Origin: an uncultured Cryomorphaceae bacterium
GTDB lineage: Bacteria > Bacteroidota > Bacteroidia > Flavobacteriales > Schleiferiaceae
Direction: 5' to 3'
DNA length: 64,000 nucleotides
Assembly (NCBI GenBank): GCA_913009655.1
Contig: CAJVWI010000011.1
Coordinates: forward strand, 1 to 64,000
Part shown: one piece after another, positions 27,420 to 35,399 of the stretch
Position numbering within the stretch: the first letter of the stretch is position 1
Layout: each line of letters opens with the position of its first letter
Program-made: the position numbers and the translations under genes
Notes under the pieces: generated by a model
What the model was told of the DNA's origin: nothing
Database searches by the model: none
Seen by the model: only the letters and a program-made list of their open reading frames with translations

Positions 27420-28217
27420 TTAAGCTACATTTTTTTCTAATGCTGAACGAAGAGCTCTAACTTCCTGTTTTAAAGTATCTAGCTTATTTGCAACACTGTC
27501 ATTAACGTGCTTGTTAGAAAGGTCAAATTGAATATTGCCTTCAACTTTCCAAACCTCAAGGAGGTCTTCCACATGAACCCTGTAAGGATCATAGATTGTG
27601 TTATCTGAAATAAGCTCTATCTCTCCAGTTTCTCCTATAAAGTTTCTAGCTCTCTTAAAAACAACTCCATGATCTTGAGTTAAAAAAACATACAGTTCAC
27701 CGGTTTTAATAAAACTCCAATCTTGCATATAGCTGGATATCAAGTAGGAACCCGGCAAAAAAGGGAGCATACTATCTCCTTGTATCTGAAAAACACGCCT
27801 AGTTTCCTCTGATGATATTTCAGGCATAGGTAGCGAAAACTGAGGCAAGGCTTCAATAAAGTCCATATCTCCATAGCCCCCTAAATAACCCGCTGCCGCT
27901 TTCACTGGAACAAGAGAAACTCTTTCCTTGTTTGTTTTTGGATCAATAGGTACGGCAAGTATTCTAAGCTTCTTCCCCGCTAAGCGCTCGGTATTTATAC
28001 CAGAAGGCTTTACCCCTTCTATTTGACCTGATAATAAATCATCAATACTTATATTAAAGAGTCTAGAAAAAGCCAATAAAGATTCAATTTTAGGCTCAGC
28101 CCTCCCCTCCTCGTATGCTCCAATAACTGATCTTTTTAGCCCAACACGATCAGCTAACTGTTGCTGAGTCCAGTTATTTAGCTTTCGCATTGACTTAAGT
28201 GTTTTGTCTAATTTCAT
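27420..28217 (-). CDS. LexA/CI-like self-cleaving repressor (XRE HTH + S24 peptidase)
   Basis: A 265-residue regulator. Residues 5-62 form an XRE helix-turn-helix (WTQQQLADRVGLKRSVIGAYE). Residues about 145-225 form an S24 domain with catalytic Ser149 (GDSMLPFLPGS) and Lys188 (VVFKRA). An Ala109-Gly110 bond (KAAAGYLGGYG) is the likely autocleavage site, as in LexA, UmuD and CI. A short C-terminal helix (240-262) resembles a coiled coil. It is the first gene of the operon with dinB and the DnaE-like polymerase. Twin dyads overlap its promoter, implying autorepression relieved by DNA damage through RecA. It is not classical LexA, whose DNA-binding domain is winged. Confidence 0.91.
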   Translation of the reverse strand: MKLDKTLKSMRKLNNWTQQQLADRVGLKRSVIGAYEEGRAEPKIESLLAFSRLFNISIDDLLSGQIEGVKPSGINTERLAGKKLRILAVPIDPKTNKERVSLVPVKAAAGYLGGYGDMDFIEALPQFSLPMPEISSEETRRVFQIQGDSMLPFLPGSYLISSYMQDWSFIKTGELYVFLTQDHGVVFKRARNFIGETGEIELISDNTIYDPYRVHVEDLLEVWKVEGNIQFDLSNKHVNDSVANKLDTLKQEVRALRSALEKNVA

Positions 28218-28220
28218 AGT

Positions 28221-28258
28221 ATTACTAATTATATTAGAATGCTAAAATAATTAGTAAT
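28221..28258. promoter_or_regulatory. Twin operator (two CTAA-N5-TTAG dyads) of the mutagenesis operon
   Basis: Two 13-bp dyads, CTAA-N5-TTAG at 28225-28237 and 28242-28254, lie 17 bp apart centre to centre. Together with flanks they form a 38-bp palindrome in which 17 of 19 base pairs match. The outer arms are a perfect 12-bp inverted repeat (ATTACTAATTAT / ATAATTAGTAAT). The site lies 3-41 bp upstream of the regulator ATG and covers the predicted -7 box and start site, as expected for an autorepressor. I found no other CTAA-N5-TTAG in the intergenic regions I checked by eye. Confidence 0.75.
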
Positions 28259-28272
28259 ATTGAAATGAGCAA
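28242..28272 (-). promoter_or_regulatory. Predicted promoter of the mutagenesis operon
   Basis: On the minus strand TTG (28270-28272) is followed after 20 nt by TATTTTAG (28242-28249), one base off TAnnTTTG. The predicted start is near 28236, leaving a leader of about 18 nt. The -7 box lies inside the upstream dyad and the start inside the downstream dyad. Confidence 0.5.
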
Positions 28273-28317
28273 GAAAAAATTGAATAAATTATATTTTATT
28301 TAAGAGTCATTTAGATC

Positions 28318-28479
28318 TTAAGCCTCTGAAGGAGACAACTTACCCCATTCATTCCAAACATTTCCAAGGCAGTCTCTGAATACTTCTACGTCAACTTAAG
28401 CATTTTCTAGCCCATCTAATAATTCTTCAATGGTGTCTAATCTTGACTCTATTGCTACAATTAAATCTTCCTTGCTCAT
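28318..28479 (-). pseudogene. Small ORF interrupted by an in-frame TAA
   Basis: On the minus strand ATG 28479 opens 27 codons (MSKEDLIVAIESRL...LENA) ending in TAA at 28396-28398. The same frame continues for 25 more codons (VDVEVFRDCLGNVWNEWGKL...) to a second TAA at 28318. Both halves look like real protein: an amphipathic charged helix, then a Cys/Trp-rich segment. A protein of about 52 residues broken by one nonsense change fits best; an active 27-residue peptide, read-through or a sequencing error are alternatives. It fills most of the 322-bp gap between the flavoprotein gene and the operator. I do not recognise the family. Confidence 0.45.
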
Positions 28480-28539
28480 TTAAAGTGATTTTATTTAAAA
28501 AATGTACTTATTAAAATTGTAATCACATTAAAAGAAAAT

Positions 28540-29772
28540 CTATGTGTCATTGACTATAGAATGCCCAGCTAACCAGGCACTAGTCCAAGCTGCTTGAAAA
28601 TTAAACCCACCAGTTAAGGCATCTACATCAAGAACCTCTCCAGCGAAATACAAACCGGGAATTATACGACTCTCAAAAGTTTTAAAATCAACTTCCTCCA
28701 AAAGAACTCCTCCAGCAGTAACAAACTCCTCCTTAAAAGTGCTTTTATCAAAAACCTGAAAGGTGGATTCAGACAAAGTGTCGGAAAAACGTCGCACAAC
28801 GGGTTTACTTAAGTCAGACCAATTTGCAGAATCTGGTATTTTTGCATAAGAGCAAAGGGTTTTCCAAAGCCGCAGAGGAATTCCAAACATTGAATTAGAC
28901 ACCACTCGCTTACGCTGAAAATTAAAATCTTTTCTAAACCCATTAAGAGTTTCAAATAAGTCATCACGACCCTCACTCGGTACCCAGTCAATAAAAATTG
29001 TAAAGCAATGATCAACCTCATTCATCCAGCGAGCACCAAAAGAAGAAAGCTTAAGAACACCAGGACCACTTAAACCCCAATGAGTAATAAGCAACGGGCC
29101 TTCAGTCTCAAATCCACCTATTGGCACAGTAGCTCTCACTTGAGGCATAGAAATACCAGCCATGTCTTTTAATCTAGGGTCCCTGATGTTAAATGTAAAT
29201 AATGACGGGACTGGAGAAACTATTTGATGACCTAATTTTTCAAGTTCATTCCATAACCTCTTAGACCCTCCACTAGCTATAAGCACCCGATCAAATGAAG
29301 AAACATCTCCAGAATCAAAATGGAGAGAGAAAGTATCATTTTCTTTTATGATGGATTTTAATCCATGCCTAAGGTGAAATTGAACCCCAGCTCTCTTGGC
29401 AAAATCAAGTAGACAATTAACTATCGTAGAGGATTCGTTTGAAACAGGAAAGACTCGATTATCATTTTCGATTTTCAATTCCACACCCCTATCCGTAAAC
29501 CATTCCATTGTGTCCCCGCATCCAAACTTGTGAAATGGCCCAAGAAATTCGCGAAAACCTCTTGGGTAATTTTCAACTAATTCATTAGGGTCAAAGCATG
29601 CATGGGTAACATTACATCTGCCCCCCCCAGATATTAAAACCTTACCTAGGAGCTTTGCTGATTTTTCAAAAACATGAATACTAGAGTCCGGAGAAGCCTC
29701 GGCTGCTGCAATGGCAGAAAAAACGCCAGCCGCGCCTCCTCCTATAATTGCAATATTTTTAGATTTTGCCAC
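28540..29772 (-). CDS. HI0933-like NAD(P)/FAD-dependent oxidoreductase
   Basis: A 410-residue flavoprotein of the HI0933/YhiN/BaiN family. The N-terminal FAD-binding motif reads IIGGGAAGVFSAIAAAE (about residues 8-24), followed by the family marker SGGGRCNVTH. The C-terminal GGFNFQAAWTSAWLAG closes the FAD site. Members are thought to reduce a still uncertain substrate; BaiN of Clostridium acts on bile-acid intermediates, which is not a safe transfer here. It starts 25 bp after the M14 peptidase gene on the same strand and is probably co-transcribed with it. Confidence 0.9.
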   Translation of the reverse strand: MAKSKNIAIIGGGAAGVFSAIAAAEASPDSSIHVFEKSAKLLGKVLISGGGRCNVTHACFDPNELVENYPRGFREFLGPFHKFGCGDTMEWFTDRGVELKIENDNRVFPVSNESSTIVNCLLDFAKRAGVQFHLRHGLKSIIKENDTFSLHFDSGDVSSFDRVLIASGGSKRLWNELEKLGHQIVSPVPSLFTFNIRDPRLKDMAGISMPQVRATVPIGGFETEGPLLITHWGLSGPGVLKLSSFGARWMNEVDHCFTIFIDWVPSEGRDDLFETLNGFRKDFNFQRKRVVSNSMFGIPLRLWKTLCSYAKIPDSANWSDLSKPVVRRFSDTLSESTFQVFDKSTFKEEFVTAGGVLLEEVDFKTFESRIIPGLYFAGEVLDVDALTGGFNFQAAWTSAWLAGHSIVNDT

Positions 29773-29797
29773 TTTACTAATTTACATCTTTAAAATT

Positions 29798-30844
29798 TTA
29801 ATTAGAAAAATTAAAGATATCCACATCATTGATTGCAGTTCCACCTAAAAATCTAACGAGGTCATCATCCAATATTTGCCCAGGAGTCAACTTTACAGAA
29901 GTTGAAATAAGCTCACTCGAAAACCAATACTTTTTATCTAATTCACCAGGCCCAATGACTTTCCAGAAACGAGAATGTTTTTGATCTTTCACTGACTCTA
30001 TGATTCTAATTTCATAAGGACCAGAAGAAGTGATACAAATCCAATCTTGCGCATTATTAACATTTTTAGGAAGCTTCTGATATGATTTTAATTTGCATGA
30101 TAATGCAGATTGAAAATTTTTATCCAGAGAAAAAAGCAATTCTCCCAATGATTTAGAAACCCCTGCTCTTGCCCAGTCATTCAATCCGATTCCTGTTTCA
30201 AGAGTTATTGTTGGGATATTGCTTTCTTGAAAATATTCCCCGAATGCGGATGGATAAAAACTATCATCAAATTTACCTACCCCCTCTGGATAATCTACTT
30301 TCAACTCATTGGCCATCCATGAACAACAATTAATTGCTATTGACTGCGAAGAAGTCTCATAGTCCCTATTACCCTTAGGCGCCAAAAGAGAAAAAGAAGC
30401 CGGAACATTTTTTCCCTTTGGGTAAAAACAAGATCTTTGATCATGAAGATTAAGTGCTAAAGATGGCATTTCTTTGAGCACCCAGTTGGATAACGACAGC
30501 GCCTCTAAAGAATTTAGATTTCTTGCATCTCTATTTATATCTATTGAATCGGCATTAAATCGCTCAAATGAATCAGCTCCATTTGGATTTACAATTGGAA
30601 AAATTGACCATGACCTAGCAATGCCAGGTTGCTGCATAAAATAAAGTAGCGCATTAAACCCTGTAGGCTCATTGCCATGCATTAATGACCAAGCACATAT
30701 ATCCGTCTGCTCACCTGGCTTATTTCTAAATACAAAAAGATCTAAGCCATTTTTTGTCTGCCCAATAACATCAATTGACCAACCATTTTCGTTGGCTGCA
30801 TCTTTGAGTAAATCTATACGCTTAGAGGCTTTTATATATCTCAT
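29798..30844 (-). CDS. M14-family zinc carboxypeptidase
   Basis: A 348-residue metallopeptidase-like protein. The zinc motif H-x-x-E is in SLMHGNEPTG, the Asn-Arg substrate residues are in DINRDAR, the third zinc His is in ALNLHDQRS, and a catalytic Glu is likely in ITLETGIG. No signal peptide is seen, so it is predicted cytoplasmic, and may act on peptides or amide-linked metabolites. The C-terminal 90 residues form an extra domain of unknown role. It heads a two-gene unit with the flavoprotein. Confidence 0.86.
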   Translation of the reverse strand: MRYIKASKRIDLLKDAANENGWSIDVIGQTKNGLDLFVFRNKPGEQTDICAWSLMHGNEPTGFNALLYFMQQPGIARSWSIFPIVNPNGADSFERFNADSIDINRDARNLNSLEALSLSNWVLKEMPSLALNLHDQRSCFYPKGKNVPASFSLLAPKGNRDYETSSQSIAINCCSWMANELKVDYPEGVGKFDDSFYPSAFGEYFQESNIPTITLETGIGLNDWARAGVSKSLGELLFSLDKNFQSALSCKLKSYQKLPKNVNNAQDWICITSSGPYEIRIIESVKDQKHSRFWKVIGPGELDKKYWFSSELISTSVKLTPGQILDDDLVRFLGGTAINDVDIFNFSN

Positions 30845-30976
30845 ACTACTTATGTAAATGTACTATTATCTCTAATCAGTTTTTTAGAACTATGATATTT
30901 CATTACAAACCTGAGTTACTGATATCAATAAATAACCAAATAATATTTTTAATTCAAATTAGACGATGTTTGTTAA

Positions 30977-31930
30977 ATGAAAAGAGTATTACTCCTGCTT
31001 GCCTTTACACCAAACATTATACTATCTCAAAATGTTAATTTTTGTATCGGAAGTTGTGCTGATTACACTGGCGATAGAAACGAGGAGATTTTTGCAGCCA
31101 TTGAGGATCAAAAGCCTGATTTTTTTATTTGGTTAGGTGATAATATTTATTCTAAAGAACCGAATTGGGGGAATAAAAAATCAATGGCCGAAGCCTATAC
31201 TAAACGCCACTCGACCAAACCAATTGCCTCTATGTTTGACGTTGTCAGAAAACAATATGCGATATGGGATGATCATGATTTTGGTCCCAACGATGCGGAT
31301 TCATCTTTTTCTGGTAAAAATATTAGCGCAAAAATATTTGAATCTGTCTGGAATCAGACACCTGTTAATCTCTCCGTAAATGGTGACATTAGATGGAGAA
31401 TGCGTAATAATGAAATTGCTCTTATCGGATTAGATAACAGAAGTCATCGTGGCCCTGTGGGAACTCAGGTTTTGGGCAATAATCAATTAAACTGGCTCAG
31501 GGAGACTTTAAATATGTATGAGGACGCAAGAGTTATTTTTATTGCCATAGGCTCACAGGTCCTTAATGACGCAAAGGTTTTTGAAAATTATTCGAAATTC
31601 CCTAAAGAGAGACTTGAGTTTCTAAATATATGTTCTGAATCCAAGTCACAAATTGTCTTTTTAACTGGAGATAGACACCACGGTGAATTAAATATTAAAT
31701 ATGTTAATAACAAGCGTTTAATTGACATTACGAGCTCACCACTAACATCATCAACACACAACCCAAGCAAAAAAGAGATAAGAAAAAACACCAGCTTGGT
31801 AAAAGGGTCAATTGTAAACGTTAATCACTTTAATCATGTTATTTGGGATGGGGAATCCAATCTATTAACTGAATTTATAGACATAAATGGAAATGTGATT
31901 TATAAAAAAGCCTGGTCATTAGAAAATTAA
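30977..31930 (+). CDS. PhoD-like alkaline phosphatase family protein
   Basis: A 317-residue exported metallophosphatase. A short signal peptide (about residues 1-18) precedes GSCADYTGD, WLGDNIY, IWDDHDFGPND and LTGDRHHGEL, the metal-ligand motifs of the PhoD / alkaline phosphatase D superfamily. It probably cleaves phosphomono- or diesters in the periplasm. The N-terminal PhoD beta domain is absent, so this is a short member. It is divergent from the M14 gene over 132 bp, in which I see no clear promoter box. Confidence 0.88.
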   Translation: MKRVLLLLAFTPNIILSQNVNFCIGSCADYTGDRNEEIFAAIEDQKPDFFIWLGDNIYSKEPNWGNKKSMAEAYTKRHSTKPIASMFDVVRKQYAIWDDHDFGPNDADSSFSGKNISAKIFESVWNQTPVNLSVNGDIRWRMRNNEIALIGLDNRSHRGPVGTQVLGNNQLNWLRETLNMYEDARVIFIAIGSQVLNDAKVFENYSKFPKERLEFLNICSESKSQIVFLTGDRHHGELNIKYVNNKRLIDITSSPLTSSTHNPSKKEIRKNTSLVKGSIVNVNHFNHVIWDGESNLLTEFIDINGNVIYKKAWSLEN

Positions 31931-31974
31931 TTTTATTTGAGTAAACTACTTTAAAAATTTGTTGTTTAAACCAT

Positions 31975-32436
31975 ATGTACTCTATATACCGCGAACAAAC
32001 ATTACCCATTAGTCTAAAAGAGGCCTGGGATTTCTTCTCTTCTCCTTCTAATCTATCGAAAATAACACCCAGTAATTTAGGTTTTCAAATGTTAGGAAAC
32101 GCTCCAAAGAAAATGTACCCTGGGCTATTTATTCATTACCGAGTCTCACCTCTTTTAGGGATTCCCATGAAATGGACTACAGAAATAACCCAAGTTGTAG
32201 ACCAAAAGTATTTTGTTGATGAGCAAAGAGTTGGCCCATACGCCATCTGGCATCATGAACATTTTTTTGAAGAGTCAAAAGATGGAGTTCTTATGAAAGA
32301 TCACATTCATTACAAACTTCCTTTAGGGTTTTTAGGTCGGTTAGCTCACCCAATAATAGTAAAGCCACGCTTAAATGAAATATTTAATTTTAGATTTGAG
32401 GTAGCCGAAAAATTATTTTTAACGAATAAAAAGTGA
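31975..32436 (+). CDS. SRPBCC-fold ligand-binding protein
   Basis: A 153-residue soluble protein with the SRPBCC / polyketide cyclase-like signature: an N-terminal strand, then SLKEAWDFFSSPSNLSKITP, a central FVDEQRVGPYAIWHHEHFF segment and a long C-terminal helix. Such proteins bind hydrophobic ligands; no substrate is evident. It is the first of three overlapping genes (SRPBCC, DUF2452, alpha/beta hydrolase) linked by 4-bp overlaps, so it is probably co-translated with them. Confidence 0.85.
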   Translation: MYSIYREQTLPISLKEAWDFFSSPSNLSKITPSNLGFQMLGNAPKKMYPGLFIHYRVSPLLGIPMKWTTEITQVVDQKYFVDEQRVGPYAIWHHEHFFEESKDGVLMKDHIHYKLPLGFLGRLAHPIIVKPRLNEIFNFRFEVAEKLFLTNKK

Positions 32437-32876
32437 AGAAAAATAATCCTGTTGTTCAGAATCCTATAGATTCAGATAAAGTATCTAAGAATCCCAGCTC
32501 CTTGCAGTACCCTCATCATGTTGGCGGTGTGCCGATAAAAGTTACTGATGAAATTGCTCAACGAAGTGCGGCCTTAGACACCATGGATTTTCAAACAGAT
32601 CAACAATTACTTCAAATCAAATCCCAAATGGAGCTTCTAGCTTCTCAAGTAAAAGATATTCAAGACAGAAAACAAATATCGCAGTGGATTTATAATGCCA
32701 AGATAAAATTCAAGCCCGAGGTTAATCATATTTATCATCTTTACGTTAACTCTGAAAATGAACATGTTTTATCCTTAATTAGCCCAGAAGAATTTCAGTT
32801 TTCGCAAAGAAATCTAGGGAGATTTGTAAACTCTGTAAGGCTTTTAGGCGACCACACCTGGCACATAATTAAATGA
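32433..32876 (+). CDS. DUF2452 family protein
   Basis: A 147-residue cytoplasmic protein matching DUF2452, known from Bacteroidota and some eukaryotes. The family-typical N-terminal region contains NPSSLQYPHHVGG, followed by a helix (LLQIKSQMELLASQVKDI) and a WIYNAKIKFKPE segment. Its function is unknown. GTG at 32433 overlaps the previous stop (GTGA), and the end overlaps the next ATG (ATGA). The tight coupling suggests stoichiometric production with its neighbours. Confidence 0.83.
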   Translation: MKKNNPVVQNPIDSDKVSKNPSSLQYPHHVGGVPIKVTDEIAQRSAALDTMDFQTDQQLLQIKSQMELLASQVKDIQDRKQISQWIYNAKIKFKPEVNHIYHLYVNSENEHVLSLISPEEFQFSQRNLGRFVNSVRLLGDHTWHIIK

Positions 32877-33529
32877 GTGTTTTACCTATTGCGTTTAATG
32901 ACTCATTGATCTCAGAGAGCGCTGGAGATAGCCAATTTAATCAAGAGATTTGGCTTCTTCATGGTTACGCCAGCAATGAGAGAGACCTACATGCCCTGAG
33001 TATCTACTTTGATAAACGTAATACAATTAGATCTTTAAGAGCGACGTTTCCATTGTCTACTGGTGGCTTTGCCTGGTATGGTTTAGAATTTGATTTTAAT
33101 GGATTAAAGGAAACTAACTTACCTCAAGCTCAGGAGTCATTATTACTTATCAGTGACGCTCTAGACTGGCATAAATCAAAATACCCTAACTCCCCAAAAC
33201 CAATTCTTTTAGGATTTTCTCAAGGAGGGATATTATGTAATGCTATTTCTTTTTCTTTTCCAGAGAAAGTTAGTGCAATTGTCTCAATCGCAAGTTACTA
33301 TCCACTAGAATGGCCTTTCCTTGAACATAATCAAGAAAAAATACCTCATTTTGTAGCTGTAGGGACGGAAGACGCAGTTGTTCCGGTTTCTAAGTCAATG
33401 CCAACTTTTGAAAAAGCACAGAGCGACTTTGATATTGATTTAGAAATAAGAGCTTATAAAATGCCGCACACCATTAGCCAGGAATGCTTTTCGGATATCA
33501 TGAAGTTCATAGATAAATCTTCAATATAA
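32873..33529 (+). CDS. Alpha/beta-hydrolase (carboxylesterase/phospholipase type)
   Basis: A 218-residue esterase-like protein of the Abhydrolase_2 (carboxylesterase/acyl-protein thioesterase) group. The oxyanion-hole segment is LLHGYASNERD, the nucleophile elbow is GFSQGG (Ser), the acid Asp is in GTEDAVVPV, and the His is in MPHTIS. There is no signal peptide. It is the third gene of the SRPBCC-DUF2452-hydrolase unit and ends 5 bp from the convergent pnuC. The substrate is unknown. Confidence 0.88.
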   Translation: MSVLPIAFNDSLISESAGDSQFNQEIWLLHGYASNERDLHALSIYFDKRNTIRSLRATFPLSTGGFAWYGLEFDFNGLKETNLPQAQESLLLISDALDWHKSKYPNSPKPILLGFSQGGILCNAISFSFPEKVSAIVSIASYYPLEWPFLEHNQEKIPHFVAVGTEDAVVPVSKSMPTFEKAQSDFDIDLEIRAYKMPHTISQECFSDIMKFIDKSSI

Positions 33530-33534
33530 ATCAG

Positions 33535-34125
33535 TTAGTATTCGCCAGCGTGTTTCTTCCATTTTTGATAACCCCAAATACTCATTATTAAAAGTAGAAA
33601 TGAATAAACAGCATAAATATTAAAATCACGGTTTATAAAAATGAAGATTGAAAATGAATTTAAAACCATCCAAATAAACCAATTCTCTAAAATTTTACGG
33701 GCCTGCCAAATTGTTGCAAGTATTGACATAGCAGCTATTATGCAATCTATATATGGCAATGGGTTATCTGTGAATAAATCCATAATAACTCCGGACAAAC
33801 AACCTAAAAAAATAAAGTACGGGGTAATGTAAAAGCTATCAATACCAAAACTGTTTCTTTTTGCCAGCATTATAAGAACATTGTTATTGGCACTCCCCCA
33901 GCTTATCCAACCGTATACGGCAAGTAAAGCATATACTATGTTCAAAAAGGCTTCTGCATATAGCGCGCCAGAATAAAACATCCAAGCAGCCAATCCACAA
34001 CCTAAAATACCAAAGGGCCATGCCCATATTTTTTGTCGGACAATTCCTATTACAAATAAAACATTGAATACAACGGAAAAAAACTCGACGCTGGTCAAGA
34101 TTTGGTTAAGAGAGACCAAATTCAC
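33535..34125 (-). CDS. pnuC: PnuC-family nicotinamide riboside/vitamin transporter
   Basis: A 196-residue membrane protein of the PnuC group, facilitated-diffusion carriers for nicotinamide riboside or, in relatives, thiamine or riboflavin. It shows about seven hydrophobic helices and the family's Trp-rich segments (VRQKIWAWPFGI, YGWISWG, TIWQARK-LENWFIW). No TPP, FMN or NAD riboswitch is seen upstream, because it follows sucC by only 9 bp and must be transcribed with it. Nicotinamide riboside is the default substrate guess. Confidence 0.86.
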   Translation of the reverse strand: MNLVSLNQILTSVEFFSVVFNVLFVIGIVRQKIWAWPFGILGCGLAAWMFYSGALYAEAFLNIVYALLAVYGWISWGSANNNVLIMLAKRNSFGIDSFYITPYFIFLGCLSGVIMDLFTDNPLPYIDCIIAAMSILATIWQARKILENWFIWMVLNSFSIFIFINRDFNIYAVYSFLLLIMSIWGYQKWKKHAGEY

Positions 34126-34134
34126 GTTAAACTC

Positions 34135-35325
34135 TTAATCGATCAATTCTCCAACAAGTTCAGAAGCCTCCTTTAAGCCAATTGCAGAATAGACACTTAA
34201 ATCACTCTCATCGATTAAAGCTTTTGCTTCAGTTGCGTTTGTCCCTTGGAGTCTGATAATGATTGGAACGGGTATCTCTCCAATTGACCTATATGCATCT
34301 ACAATACCTTGAGCGACTCTGTCACATCTGACAATTCCTCCGAATATATTTACAAGAATAGCTTTCACATTGGAATCTTCTAAAATAATACGGAAAGCTT
34401 TTTCTACACGCTCAGCGTCTGCTGTACCCCCTACATCCAAGAAATTCGCTGGATTCCCTCCTGCCATTTTAATTATATCCATCGTAGCCATCGCGAGCCC
34501 AGCGCCGTTAACCATACAGCCCACGTTTCCATCTAGCTTTACAAAGTTTAAACCAGCTTCATCAGCACGTACCTCAGTCTCGTCTTCTTCTCTCAGGTCT
34601 CTTAAATCCTTAAGATCTTTATGACGGAACAATGCATTATCATCTAGCGACACTTTGGCATCTACAGCCATTATTTTGTTATCACTTGTTTTTAAAACAG
34701 GGTTAATCTCGAATAAGGATGCATCTATACCTTCATATGCCTTCATCAAACTCTTTACAAAAGAAACCATTTCTTTAAATGCTAACCCACCGAGTCCTAA
34801 ATTAAAAGCAACCCTTCTAGCCTGGTAGTCTTGCAGACCAACTGAAGGATCAATGATCTCGGTAAATATTTTATCAGGGGTATGTTCGGCTACATATTCA
34901 ATATCCACACCTCCTTCGGGACTGTACATGAGCATATTTACACCTTGGTTCCTGTCAAGTAAGATACTCATGTAGTACTCCTTTGTTTCAGACTCCCCGG
35001 GGTAATAAACATCTTCTGCAACAAGAACCTGATGAACTTTTTTTCCCTCTTTACTGGTTTGAGGCGTGATAAGTTGCATGCCTAAAATATTTGATGATAA
35101 GTCAGAAACTTCTTTTAAAGATTTAGCCAGCTTCACTCCCCCTCCTTTTCCTCTGCCTCCAGCATGAACTTGTGCTTTTATAACATGCCACTTAGAGCCG
35201 GTTTCATCAGTAATTCTTTTTGCCGCAGATACAGCTTCCTCCGGGCTTGAGGCTATGAGCCCTCTTTGAATACGAACTCCGTATGATGCCAATATTTCTT
35301 TTCCTTGGTACTCGTGAAGATTCAT
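34135..35325 (-). CDS. sucC: Succinyl-CoA synthetase beta subunit
   Basis: The nucleotide-binding (ATP-grasp) subunit of succinate-CoA ligase, 396 residues from ATG 35325. It begins with the family-typical MNLHEYQGKEIL and contains KAQVHAGGRGKGGGVK, a central EINPV, and NIFGGIVRCDRVAQGI. An in-frame extension to 35355 adds 10 atypical residues and is not preferred. sucD lies at 6.8-7.7 kb, so the enzyme is encoded at two separate sites. Here sucC is co-transcribed with pnuC. Confidence 0.95.
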   Translation of the reverse strand: MNLHEYQGKEILASYGVRIQRGLIASSPEEAVSAAKRITDETGSKWHVIKAQVHAGGRGKGGGVKLAKSLKEVSDLSSNILGMQLITPQTSKEGKKVHQVLVAEDVYYPGESETKEYYMSILLDRNQGVNMLMYSPEGGVDIEYVAEHTPDKIFTEIIDPSVGLQDYQARRVAFNLGLGGLAFKEMVSFVKSLMKAYEGIDASLFEINPVLKTSDNKIMAVDAKVSLDDNALFRHKDLKDLRDLREEDETEVRADEAGLNFVKLDGNVGCMVNGAGLAMATMDIIKMAGGNPANFLDVGGTADAERVEKAFRIILEDSNVKAILVNIFGGIVRCDRVAQGIVDAYRSIGEIPVPIIIRLQGTNATEAKALIDESDLSVYSAIGLKEASELVGELID

Positions 35326-35399
35326 AATTTTATGTAGGATTGAGTTATTCTGCAAATGTACTTATGAACTCACGGAATTCATCTCTACTTTTGGAGTCT

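Noticed and set aside
27420-28217. Prophage CI repressor as sign of an integrated phage
   Set aside because: No integrase, structural or lysis gene lies nearby; neighbours are polymerases and housekeeping genes.
34126-34134. Possible vitamin riboswitch for pnuC
   Set aside because: Only 9 bp separate pnuC from sucC, so no leader RNA is available.
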